Shown here: positions 1 through 6,891 of the stretch, in pieces
Numbering within the stretch: position 1 is the stretch's first letter
How the letters are laid out: every line of letters starts with the position of its first letter
Assembly: GCA_018623405.1 (NCBI GenBank)
Contig: JAAZVO010000031.1
Coordinates: 1-16,586 of the forward strand
From: Crocinitomicaceae bacterium
GTDB taxonomy: Bacteria > Bacteroidota > Bacteroidia > Flavobacteriales_G > Salibacteraceae
DNA: 16,586 bases
Reading direction: 5' to 3'
Notes under the pieces: generated by a model
The model's input: the letters and a program-made list of their open reading frames with translations, nothing else
Databases searched by the model: none
What the model was told of the DNA's origin: nothing
Translations under genes and position numbers: made by a program

Positions 1-219
1 AAAAATGTGATTTTGTTTGGACCAGGGGCAGAAAAGTTTCAAGCTACTTTTCAAAACATTGCCCATGTAAAAATCATTCCCAATATTTTTCCATCTGCCC
101 AACTAATGGCAAAAGAGGTTCAGCAAAAGTTCAATTTAAAAGCCTTCGAAGATTTAGCTTACTTCGAGCCTTTTTACTTAAAAGGGTTTGTAGCCACCAA
201 ACCGAAAAAATTAATTTAA
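1..219 (+). CDS. tsaB: TsaB, t6A synthesis subunit, C-terminal fragment
   Basis: This is the last ~72 codons of a gene whose start lies left of the window; the frame is open from base 1 and ends in TAA. The end of the protein, with YFEPFYLKGF followed by a Lys-rich KPKK tail, matches the C terminus typical of Bacteroidota TsaB, and an FGPGAEK segment near the start of the fragment also fits. TsaB is the inactive ASKHA-fold partner that dimerises with TsaD in the cytoplasmic complex that puts threonylcarbamoyl on A37 of ANN-decoding tRNAs. Its partner ATPase TsaE is encoded at 9730-10146. The last nine bases overlap the 3' end of the convergent phosphatase gene. The identification rests on a short fragment and my memory of the family's C-terminal signature; the N-terminal ASKHA motifs are not visible. 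Confidence 0.8.
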   Translation, partial: KNVILFGPGAEKFQATFQNIAHVKIIPNIFPSAQLMAKEVQQKFNLKAFEDLAYFEPFYLKGFVATKPKKLI

Positions 220-240
220 CCTAATACTCATTAAGGTTAA
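205..240 (-). terminator. hairpin plus T-run at end of lipid A operon
   Basis: Read on the minus strand, TTAACCTTAAT and ATTAGGTTAA pair with one bulged base around a GAGT loop (bases 240-216). ATTAA and six T residues (210-205) follow. This is the layout of an intrinsic terminator for the leftward operon. It is formed by the last codons of the phosphatase gene and lies partly over the 3' end of tsaB. The stem is AT-rich, so it may be weak. In the plus direction no T-run follows, so it would not serve tsaB in the same way. Confidence 0.42.
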
Positions 241-1410
241 GTCATCTGTATACAATCCATTTTTACCAACGTATTGTTTTATGGTGTTAAGGGTTGTTTC
301 AATATGCTCATTTGGGGCTAAAAACGCCTGTTTAAACAGGTGCTTCTCAAGGTTTTCTTCTCCAAAAAATTCACCTTTCTCGTTTGTTACATCCGTAGCG
401 CCATCTGTAAATCCAATGATGTTTGTAGGTGAGGTGATATTTAGCTTTTGGATTTCGAAATTTGGTAATTCAGCTACCATTCCAAGTCCGGGAATGTTGG
501 TCGGTAAGTTTGCATTCGTGTTTTCAGTTTTGATTATAGGAGGAAAATGGGCAGCGTTTATGTATTGCAACTCTTTGGTTTCAAGGTTGTAAACTCCTCC
601 AAAAAAGGTAACGAAATAATCGTAGCCTGCTAACTCAATTACCTTTTTGTTGAGGTAGGTAATGAAAGCTTTAAAATCTTTCAATCGATGGATGCTTCCT
701 CGTAAAATTGCTTGAAAGTTGGCCATTATCATGGCTGCGGTAATTCCTTTGCCCGAAATATCGCACAAGCAAAAAAAGTAAGAGTGGTCTGTTAGTTTGA
801 TAACATCGTAATAATCGCCCCCAATTTTGTCTTTCGGTTGATATTTTGCAGCTACTGAAAACTGCTTTCGTTTAGGAAGCTCTTTCGGAATAAGTAATTG
901 TTGGATATGGCTTGCAAGCTCCAACTCTTTCCTAAACTTAATATTTTCTCTTTTTTGAGCCTCTAAAATTTGATTTTCTACTGCAACTACAACCAAATTA
1001 GCAAGCGTTTGAATAAATCTTAAATTTCTAATAACAGGCGTTACTGTAAAGTCTTTGTGTTCTTCAATATCGCCAACCATTAGGTAGGCAACAATTTCGA
1101 ATTTATGGGCTATTGGGATGATGGCTTCAAACTCAGGCAGCGGATTTTGTTCTAACTTACCAACATAAGTAATGTCTTTAAACTGTTTAAGTTTTGCAAA
1201 GTCATCTTCATTAAATTGGTTGCTTAATCCATAGGTAATCAACTCAGAAAAACCTGAATCATCTACTTTAAGCAAACAACCTTTTTTTATTTTCAGTTGG
1301 TTTTTAAGAAAAAACTTTAAAAGCAAAAAGAGTTTTTCTGGCGCTAGGTTATTGTTGATGGCCTTTGATACCTCTAATAATGCGTTGAGCTTAAACTCTT
1401 TGAAACCCAC
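211..1410 (-). CDS. SpoIIE/RsbU-type PP2C phosphatase with GAF-like N-terminal region
   Basis: This 399-residue cytoplasmic protein starts at GTG. Residues ~1-140 look like a GAF-type sensory domain, residues ~145-175 form a likely helical linker, and residues ~180-399 are a SpoIIE-type PPM phosphatase domain. Metal-binding motifs are intact: GGDYYD (197-202), DISGKG (217-222), FTDGATD (334-340) and TDDLT (388-392). Family members dephosphorylate Ser/Thr on anti-sigma antagonists or related switch proteins. No STAS-domain partner or anti-sigma kinase is encoded nearby, so the target is unknown. The gene is the last of the leftward operon, 9 bp after the second lpxD-like gene. Its 3' end overlaps tsaB by 9 bp and carries the candidate terminator. 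The start fits because the FKLNALLEVSKAINNN opening resembles related Bacteroidota proteins. The GAF assignment is weaker than the phosphatase call. Confidence 0.88.
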   Translation of the reverse strand: MGFKEFKLNALLEVSKAINNNLAPEKLFLLLKFFLKNQLKIKKGCLLKVDDSGFSELITYGLSNQFNEDDFAKLKQFKDITYVGKLEQNPLPEFEAIIPIAHKFEIVAYLMVGDIEEHKDFTVTPVIRNLRFIQTLANLVVVAVENQILEAQKRENIKFRKELELASHIQQLLIPKELPKRKQFSVAAKYQPKDKIGGDYYDVIKLTDHSYFFCLCDISGKGITAAMIMANFQAILRGSIHRLKDFKAFITYLNKKVIELAGYDYFVTFFGGVYNLETKELQYINAAHFPPIIKTENTNANLPTNIPGLGMVAELPNFEIQKLNITSPTNIIGFTDGATDVTNEKGEFFGEENLEKHLFKQAFLAPNEHIETTLNTIKQYVGKNGLYTDDLTLMSIRLN

Positions 1411-1419
1411 TAGGGAAAG

Positions 1420-2349
1420 TTAGGATAATTTTTTGATTAAATCGGGTAACTTCTTTAGCAACATCATCTCTTTGAACTTTTCTTTGGCTTCTCCGGCAGG
1501 CGAACCAAAATAGGTTTTGCCGGCTTCTAAAGTTCTGTTTGTGCCGCTTTGGGCATATACTGTTACTCCTTTTTCAATGGTTATTCCACTTGCAATTCCA
1601 ACTTGGCCCCAAAGGGTAACATCATCTTCTAAAACTACACATCCTGCAATTCCGGTTTGAGATGCAATCAAGCAATTTTTCCCAATTACGGTATCGTGCC
1701 CCACTTGCACTAGATTGTCAATTTTGGTTCCTTCTCCTATAATTGTATCGGCAGTTACACCTCTGTCTATTGTAGTGTTTGCACCAATTTCAACATTGTT
1801 TTCTATTACTACGTTTCCTACACTGTTTAACCTATCGTAGCCGGAAGGTCTTTTCTTGTAATAAAATGCCTCGCCCCCAATTACAGCGTTTGAGTGGATA
1901 ATTACGTTATTGCCAATTACGCAGTTATAGTTTATCGTAACTCCTGCATGAATCACACAGTTTTTGCCAATTCTCACGTTTTCGCCAATAAAAACATTGG
2001 GCTGTATGGTAGTACCTTGTCCAATAAATGCTGAATCTGCTATTGGATTAACAGAAACTTTTAAACTGCTATACATTGCAGAAAGCCTGTTAAATGCAGA
2101 AAAGGGATCTTCAATAACAATAATGGCTTTTCCGCTTGGTGGGTCAACCTTTTTGTTAATTAGAATACAATCGGCATCAGAATTAAGCGCTTTATCATAG
2201 TATTTGGGGTGGTCAACAAAAACCAATTCGCCTTGCTCAATTCTATGGAGTTCATTTAATCCGCTTATTTCAATTGAGGTATCACCGAAAACCTCTCCTC
2301 CCAATAAATCAGCAATTTTTTGGGGAGTTAAGGGAGAAGGAAACTTCAT
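1420..2349 (-). CDS. second LpxD-like hexapeptide acyltransferase
   Basis: This 309-residue protein has the LpxD layout: an N-terminal uridine-binding-like domain (~1-100), a left-handed beta helix of hexapeptide repeats (~103-270) and a C-terminal helix. LpxD adds a 3-hydroxyacyl chain to the 2-amine of UDP-3-O-acyl-glucosamine, the third step of lipid A synthesis. The likely catalytic His is kept at 218 (VQVGHD). It differs from the canonical copy at 5767-6801: it is 35 residues shorter, GDGFGF is replaced by a GEAFYYKKRP stretch (159-168), and the second conserved His (280 in the other copy, VGH) is Gly (IASG, 252-255). The gene sits 3 bp after efp and 9 bp before the phosphatase gene. A second lpxD-like gene near efp is, as I recall, common in Bacteroidota. 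Its acyl donor and sugar substrate cannot be read from sequence; it may not use the normal LpxD substrate. Confidence 0.8.
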   Translation of the reverse strand: MKFPSPLTPQKIADLLGGEVFGDTSIEISGLNELHRIEQGELVFVDHPKYYDKALNSDADCILINKKVDPPSGKAIIVIEDPFSAFNRLSAMYSSLKVSVNPIADSAFIGQGTTIQPNVFIGENVRIGKNCVIHAGVTINYNCVIGNNVIIHSNAVIGGEAFYYKKRPSGYDRLNSVGNVVIENNVEIGANTTIDRGVTADTIIGEGTKIDNLVQVGHDTVIGKNCLIASQTGIAGCVVLEDDVTLWGQVGIASGITIEKGVTVYAQSGTNRTLEAGKTYFGSPAGEAKEKFKEMMLLKKLPDLIKKLS

Positions 2350-2352
2350 GAC

Positions 2353-2916
2353 TTATTTTGCTCTTTCTGAGTAAACTCCGGTACGTGTATCTACCTTAAT
2401 TCTATCACCAATATTGATGAATAATGGAACTTTTACTTCTGCTCCGGTTTCAATGGTAGCGGGCTTTAAGGTATTGGTGGCGGTATCTCCTTTAATACCT
2501 GGCTCAGTATAGGTTACTTCAGCCTCAATAAATGGAGGTAAATCGCAAGTTAATGCCTCTTCCTTATCTGCATGAAACATTATTTCTACAACATCTCCCT
2601 CTTTTAAAAATTGAGGATTTTCAATCATTTGTGGCTGTAGAAATATTTGCTCATAAGTATCGGTATGCATAAAGTGGAACCCTGTATCATCTTGATATAG
2701 ATATTGGTATGGCCTTCTTTCAATTCTTACATCATTAACCTTTACACCTGCCGTAAATGTGTGGTCTAGCACTTTTCCGGTAGTTAAACTTTTTAATTTG
2801 GTTCTAACAAATGCAGGGCCTTTTCCGGGTTTAACGTGCAAAAACTCAACAATGGTAAATAGGTCGTGATTAAATTCAATACAAAGTCCGTTTCTAAAAT
2901 CTGATGTAGTTGCCAT
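2353..2916 (-). CDS. efp: translation elongation factor P
   Basis: This 187-residue protein is full length for EF-P, with a KOW-like N domain (~1-62), a middle OB domain (~65-127) and a C-terminal OB domain (~130-187) ending in the family signature IKVDTRTGVYSERAK. EF-P binds between the ribosomal P and E sites and relieves stalling at polyproline. The loop that reaches the peptidyl-transferase centre reads PGKGPAF, with Lys32 at the tip where other bacteria carry beta-lysine, rhamnose (on Arg) or aminopentanol modifications. No modifying enzyme is encoded in this window. The gene lies in the lipid A operon, 26 bp after the ABC ATPase gene and 3 bp before the second lpxD-like gene. A TACTTTTG element in the short upstream gap may give it its own promoter. 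Identification is secure. Confidence 0.97.
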   Translation of the reverse strand: MATTSDFRNGLCIEFNHDLFTIVEFLHVKPGKGPAFVRTKLKSLTTGKVLDHTFTAGVKVNDVRIERRPYQYLYQDDTGFHFMHTDTYEQIFLQPQMIENPQFLKEGDVVEIMFHADKEEALTCDLPPFIEAEVTYTEPGIKGDTATNTLKPATIETGAEVKVPLFINIGDRIKVDTRTGVYSERAK

Positions 2917-2933
2917 AAAATCTAATTTGGGTT

Positions 2934-2941
2934 CAAAAGTA
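2934..2941 (-). promoter_or_regulatory. candidate -7 promoter element for efp
   Basis: The minus strand reads TACTTTTG here, a full match to the Bacteroidota -7 consensus TAnnTTTG, ending 17 bases before the efp ATG. It lies in the 26-bp gap between the ABC ATPase gene and efp, the largest gap in this part of the operon. A TTG lies upstream, but its spacing (about 15 bases) is shorter than usual, so the -33 part is poor. If used, it would let efp, the second lpxD-like gene and the phosphatase gene be transcribed apart from lpxD-lpxA. Confidence 0.4.
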
Positions 2942-2942
2942 A

Positions 2943-3587
2943 TTAATTCACATCCACAATTTGTGGTTGTTTTTGGCCTAGTTTTATACTCTTCCTAGCA
3001 AAGAAAAATTCTTCTTTATTTTGATTTGAACAAACAACGGCTATTCTATTTTGTAGGTTGTTTGATAGCATTTCTTGGTACCAAGCCACACTTTGCGCAT
3101 CTAGGTTGCTGCATGGTTCATCTAAAAATAAAAATGGGGTGTCAAAAAATATGGCTAATGATAGTTTCACTCTTTGTTTCATGCCCGAAGAAAAACTCTT
3201 TAACCTCTTTTTACTATGCTTTTCGAGTCCGGCAAGGGCAATAATACTTTTTGGGGTATAACCTTCCTTTAAAGGCTTAAAGCGTTGCTGAAATTCAATA
3301 ATTTCTTGGAAGGTGAGGTCTTCTTCAAGGCTTAAATAAGGTGTAGCAACAGCAATGCTTTTTGCTATTTCCTCTAAACTGATAATTTTTTGATTTACGG
3401 TAAGCACAACTTCACCCGATGAAGGGTAATTGTAAAACATCATGCATTTTAACAAAGATGACTTTCCTGAGCCGTTATGCCCCAAAATAACAAGGTGCTC
3501 CTCTTGATTTATCGTAAAATTGAGGTTTTGAAAAAGTAGATTTTTATTGAACTTTTTCGATAATTCTTTTACGGAAATTGAAATCAT
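2943..3587 (-). CDS. orphan ABC-type ATPase, single nucleotide-binding domain
   Basis: This 214-residue protein is one ABC ATPase domain. The Walker A motif GHNGSGKS is at 36-43, the signature-like SFSSGMKQR at 131-139 (canonical LSGGQ), and Walker B with the catalytic Glu, FLFLDEP, at 152-158, followed by the D-loop SNLD. Two usual residues appear to be missing. The Q-loop region reads ATPYLSLEEDLT with no Gln at the expected place (near 82-84). The H-loop reads CSNQNKEEF, so the switch His appears replaced by Gln189. No permease gene is adjacent. It abuts lpxA with no gap (TAA directly followed by ATG), so it is co-transcribed with lipid A genes. The fold resembles the CcmA-like transport ATPases. 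It may energise a membrane partner encoded elsewhere or have a non-transport role; the cargo is unknown. Confidence 0.85.
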   Translation of the reverse strand: MISISVKELSKKFNKNLLFQNLNFTINQEEHLVILGHNGSGKSSLLKCMMFYNYPSSGEVVLTVNQKIISLEEIAKSIAVATPYLSLEEDLTFQEIIEFQQRFKPLKEGYTPKSIIALAGLEKHSKKRLKSFSSGMKQRVKLSLAIFFDTPFLFLDEPCSNLDAQSVAWYQEMLSNNLQNRIAVVCSNQNKEEFFFARKSIKLGQKQPQIVDVN

Positions 3588-4364
3588 TTAATCTAACATG
3601 CTCCTGATTACTCCTTTTTCAGAGTTTCGGATAAAATCAAGAATATGGTTTTTGTTTTCAGAGTCTTCAAGGTCAGATTCAACCTTTTGAATTCCTTCGC
3701 CTAAGTTTTTATTGAGTACAAAAAGGTTTTTGTAAATCATCTCAATTTGATTGATGCTTTGGTCAGAAAAACCTCTTCTTTTTAAACCAATAGTATTTAC
3801 ACCTGCAAAGGCTAAAGGCTCTCTTGCCGCTTTTACGTAGGGTGGTACATTTTTTCTTACCAAAGAGCCTCCGGTAACAAATGCGTGAGCTCCAATTTTT
3901 ACAAACTGTTGTACTGCAACCAATCCTTCTAAAATGGCATAATCATCAATTTCTATATGCCCTGCAAGGGTTACATTATTGGTTAATATCACATTGTTAC
4001 CTATGGCGCAATCATGTGCAACGTGCACGTATGCCATAATTAAACAGTTATCGCCAATTGAGGTTTTATTTCTAAATGCAGTACCTCGATTGATGGTGGC
4101 ACACTCTCTTATGGTGGTGTTATTGCCAATCTCACAAGTTGTAGCTTCTCCTTGAAATTTTAAATCTTGTGGTATGGCACCAACCACTGCTCCGGGAAAT
4201 ATTTTACAGCCATTTCCTAATCGGGTTCCCCACATTATTACAGCTCCGGGACTAATCCAACAATCATCACCAATTATTACATTGTCTTCAACTGTAGCAA
4301 AGGGAGCTACAACTGTGTTTTTGCCAACTTTAGCATTTGGATGAATATTTGGAACAGCTGCCAT
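3588..4364 (-). CDS. lpxA: UDP-N-acetylglucosamine O-acyltransferase LpxA
   Basis: This 258-residue protein has the usual LpxA length. It catalyses the first step of lipid A synthesis in the cytoplasm: transfer of a 3-hydroxyacyl chain from ACP to the 3-OH of UDP-GlcNAc. A left-handed beta helix of hexapeptide repeats spans ~1-190, followed by an alpha-helical C-terminal domain. The catalytic His is His117 in HVAHD (114-118), equal to E. coli His125. LAGH (133-136) and the QQFVKIGAHAFVTGG segment also fit. At the place of E. coli His160 there is Gln152, which I recall as common in this phylum. The ATG overlaps the lpxC-fabZ stop by one base (TAATG), suggesting translational coupling. Confidence 0.96.
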   Translation of the reverse strand: MAAVPNIHPNAKVGKNTVVAPFATVEDNVIIGDDCWISPGAVIMWGTRLGNGCKIFPGAVVGAIPQDLKFQGEATTCEIGNNTTIRECATINRGTAFRNKTSIGDNCLIMAYVHVAHDCAIGNNVILTNNVTLAGHIEIDDYAILEGLVAVQQFVKIGAHAFVTGGSLVRKNVPPYVKAAREPLAFAGVNTIGLKRRGFSDQSINQIEMIYKNLFVLNKNLGEGIQKVESDLEDSENKNHILDFIRNSEKGVIRSMLD

Positions 4365-5764
4365 TATTTATTTTTGATTACTTGAGCCATCATTTCGGCT
4401 TGAAATACCAATTTGTTGCGAACATAGGCTTTTCCTTCCATGTGAACGATACCTCTTCTGATAGGTGTTAGTAAAGTTAAATGAAATACTACCGAGTCTC
4501 CGGGAATAACCTTTTGTTTAAACCTTACATTATCTATTTTCAAGAAATAAGTAGAGTATCGCTCAGGCTCATCTAAACTATGTAAAGCAAAAATGCCACC
4601 TACTTGGGCCATAGCTTCAATTTGAAGTACACCTGGCATTACAGGTTCTTCAGGAAAATGGCCATTAAAAAACGGTTCGTTTCTGGTTACATTTTTTACT
4701 CCGGTAATTGAGTTTTCATCTACTCCAATTATTTTATCTACCAATAAGAAAGGGTACCTATGTGGTAACATTTTTTCTATTTGGTTAATATCGTAAACGG
4801 CATCTGCCTCAATATTAAACTTAGGCTCTGAGCTTTCTGCCTTGAGCATAATGTTGCGCAACATCTTTCCAAATTCAACATTGGTTTGATGTCCGGGTCT
4901 TGCAGCCAAAATATGACCTTTAAAAGGTCGGCCAATTAAGGCAAGATCGCCAACAATATCTAATAGCTTATGTCTTGCAGGCTCATTTTCATACTGAAGC
5001 TCAACATTATTTAATATCCCAATACCTATTTTCTGAAGCTCAGATTTATCTCTATTAAATGTAGTTGCGAGTCTTTCTTTTTCCTCTTCAGAGATATTTG
5101 TATCTACCATTACAATGGCATTTTCTACATCACCTCCTTTAATTAATCCATGGTTTACCAACTGAATTAATTCTCTTAAAAAAACAAAAGTTCGGCATTT
5201 AGATATTTCTGTGGCAAATTCTCCAACATGATACATAGAGGCATGTTGGGTTCCCAATAACGGACTTTGGTAATCTACCATTACCGTAATTCTAAATTCG
5301 CCTTCGGGAGTTGGCACAGCAAGCATTTCTACTTGCTTTTTTTCGTTTTCGAAAGCTACATTTTCACTCAGCACAAAGTAGTTTTTCTCCTTTTTTTGAT
5401 CAACAATTCCCCCTTTCTGTATTGCATCTACAAAGAATTTGGAGCTTCCATCTAAAATTGGAATTTCAGGTCCGTCTAACTCAATTAGCGCGTTATCAAC
5501 TTCAAGTCCGTAAAGGGCAGCAAGAATATGTTCAGTAGTGTTTACTACCGCTCCATTTTGCTCTAACGAAGTGCCTCTTTCTGTATGGGTTACATAATCT
5601 AAATCTGCTTTAACAGTTGGTTTGCCTTCAAGGTCAATTCTTTGAAATACATAACCATGATCTTCTGCGGCAGGCTTTATGGTCATAGTAACCTTCTCGC
5701 CGGTATGTAATCCGATTCCGGAAATCTGAAATTCTTCTTTAAGGGTTTTTTGAAAATCTGACAT
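4364..5764 (-). CDS. lpxC/fabZ: fused LpxC deacetylase / FabZ dehydratase
   Basis: This 466-residue protein joins two cytoplasmic enzymes. Residues ~1-305 are LpxC, the zinc deacetylase that commits UDP-3-O-acyl-GlcNAc to lipid A. Zinc ligands are His79 (TTEHILAAL), His265 and Asp269 (RHKLLD), and the catalytic His is His292 (PGHQTN); the 27-residue spacing from 265 to 292 equals that of E. coli His238 to His265. Residues ~320-466 are FabZ, 3-hydroxyacyl-ACP dehydratase, with catalytic His335 (LPHRYPFLLVD), NGHFPEEPVMPG (367-378) and Glu383 (QIEAMAQ). Both domains look complete. The fusion is a known Bacteroidota trait and links the enzyme that consumes hydroxyacyl-ACP for fatty acids to the lipid A committed step. 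It starts 2 bp after lpxD and overlaps lpxA by one base. Confidence 0.97.
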   Translation of the reverse strand: MSDFQKTLKEEFQISGIGLHTGEKVTMTIKPAAEDHGYVFQRIDLEGKPTVKADLDYVTHTERGTSLEQNGAVVNTTEHILAALYGLEVDNALIELDGPEIPILDGSSKFFVDAIQKGGIVDQKKEKNYFVLSENVAFENEKKQVEMLAVPTPEGEFRITVMVDYQSPLLGTQHASMYHVGEFATEISKCRTFVFLRELIQLVNHGLIKGGDVENAIVMVDTNISEEEKERLATTFNRDKSELQKIGIGILNNVELQYENEPARHKLLDIVGDLALIGRPFKGHILAARPGHQTNVEFGKMLRNIMLKAESSEPKFNIEADAVYDINQIEKMLPHRYPFLLVDKIIGVDENSITGVKNVTRNEPFFNGHFPEEPVMPGVLQIEAMAQVGGIFALHSLDEPERYSTYFLKIDNVRFKQKVIPGDSVVFHLTLLTPIRRGIVHMEGKAYVRNKLVFQAEMMAQVIKNK

Positions 5765-5766
5765 GG

Positions 5767-6801
5767 TTAAGATTTTTTCAATGCTTTTTTCAACTCATTT
5801 AGCTCATTTTGTAGTTCAGGAAGTTTTCTGAACATTACATAAGAGCGTTTGTAATCGCCAATGAAGAAGGCAGGTGAACCTTGAAAAATTTGCCCTTTCT
5901 CTGTAATAGATTGTCCTATGCCACTTTGTGCTGCAATTTTTACTTCATCAGCAATAGTTATGTGCCCTACAATTCCAACTTGGCCTCCAATCATGCAGTT
6001 TTTTCCAATTTTGGTTGAACCTGCAATTCCTGTTTGTGCAGCTATTACGGTATTTTCACCAATTTCTACGTTGTGGGCAACTTGAATCAAGTTATCTAAC
6101 TTAACGCCTCTTTTAATTATTGTTGAGCCTAAGGTTGCTATATCTATAGTGGTGTTGGCGCCTATTTCTACATGGTCTTCGATAATAACATTACCGGTAT
6201 GTACTACTTTTTGGTAATTGTTTTCAGAATTTGGCGCAAACCCAAACCCATCGCCTCCAATAATCACTCCCGGATGCAATAAACAATCTTCGCCTATTTC
6301 GCAATGATCCATCACCTTAACACCCGGTTTTAAAATGGTATCGGCTCCAATTTTAACATCGGTACCTAAGTAAACGCCGGCATAAATTTGGCAGTTATTT
6401 CCGATGGAAACGTTTTCTCCTACATAAACATTGGGCCCTATATAACATCCTTCTCCAATTTTTGCAGAATCCTCAACTATGGAAGTTTTATGAATTCCGG
6501 CTTTTGGGGCCGTCATTTTCTGGTAGGTTTCTAAAAGTTTAGCAAAAGCCATTCTCGCATCATTAACCCTAACCAAAGTTGTTGTATTGTTGATGGGCTG
6601 TGTAGCTTCAAAAGATTTGTTTACAATAACAATAGAAGCCTTGGTAGAATAGACATAATCGGTGTATTGTTCGTTAGCTAAGAAGGAAATACTGCCAGGT
6701 ACCCCTTCTTCAATTTTTGATAATTGGTTGACTAAAACATCAGGATTTCCTTCAACCTCACCTTCTAAAATACTTGCTAACGCTTGCGCGGAAAACTCCA
6801 T
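5767..6801 (-). CDS. lpxD: UDP-3-O-acylglucosamine N-acyltransferase LpxD
   Basis: This 344-residue protein is the canonical LpxD, close to the usual ~340 residues. It adds the N-linked 3-hydroxyacyl chain to UDP-3-O-acyl-glucosamine. The N-terminal uridine-binding domain covers ~1-100, the hexapeptide beta helix ~103-300 and a charged C-terminal helix ~318-344. The catalytic His is His243 (QVAHN), and a second conserved His is at 280 (VGIVGH). The GGDGFGFAP segment (182-190) and GANTTID (214-220) are typical. It is the first gene of the leftward operon; a candidate promoter lies between it and the HD-domain gene. The ATG start gives the normal family N terminus (FSAQALASILEGEVEG). Identification is secure. 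Confidence 0.97.
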   Translation of the reverse strand: MEFSAQALASILEGEVEGNPDVLVNQLSKIEEGVPGSISFLANEQYTDYVYSTKASIVIVNKSFEATQPINNTTTLVRVNDARMAFAKLLETYQKMTAPKAGIHKTSIVEDSAKIGEGCYIGPNVYVGENVSIGNNCQIYAGVYLGTDVKIGADTILKPGVKVMDHCEIGEDCLLHPGVIIGGDGFGFAPNSENNYQKVVHTGNVIIEDHVEIGANTTIDIATLGSTIIKRGVKLDNLIQVAHNVEIGENTVIAAQTGIAGSTKIGKNCMIGGQVGIVGHITIADEVKIAAQSGIGQSITEKGQIFQGSPAFFIGDYKRSYVMFRKLPELQNELNELKKALKKS

Positions 6802-6821
6802 GTAGGTATTTTGTTCTAGTT

Positions 6822-6859
6822 GCTCAAAAATAGAATAATGATGGGGATTGACTTTGAGC
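6822..6859. repeat. short inverted repeat over the lpxD promoter
   Basis: GCTCAAA at 6822-6828 and its exact reverse complement TTTGAGC at 6853-6859 are separated by 24 bases. On the minus strand the downstream arm overlaps the candidate -7 element and the upstream arm lies near where a -33 element should be. The arm centres are 31 bases apart, about three helical turns, which would fit a regulator binding both arms. A seven-base match of this kind can arise by chance in a gap of 90 bases, so this is weak. Confidence 0.25.
6825..6832 (-). promoter_or_regulatory. candidate -7 promoter element for the lipid A operon
   Basis: The minus strand reads TATTTTTG, a full match to the Bacteroidota -7 consensus TAnnTTTG. 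It ends 23 bases before the lpxD ATG, implying a short leader. No good TTTG is seen at the expected -33 distance; the region there reads CAAAGTCAA. It lies in the 90-bp gap between the HD-domain gene and lpxD, the longest intergenic gap in the window and the obvious place for the operon promoter. Confidence 0.48.
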
Positions 6860-6891
6860 GAGTTTACTATTTATTAACATGGTTTTTAAGG

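Noticed and set aside
281..592. Open frame on the plus strand opposite the phosphatase gene.
   Set aside because: It lies wholly within a gene with intact PP2C motifs on the other strand and shows no recognisable domain of its own.
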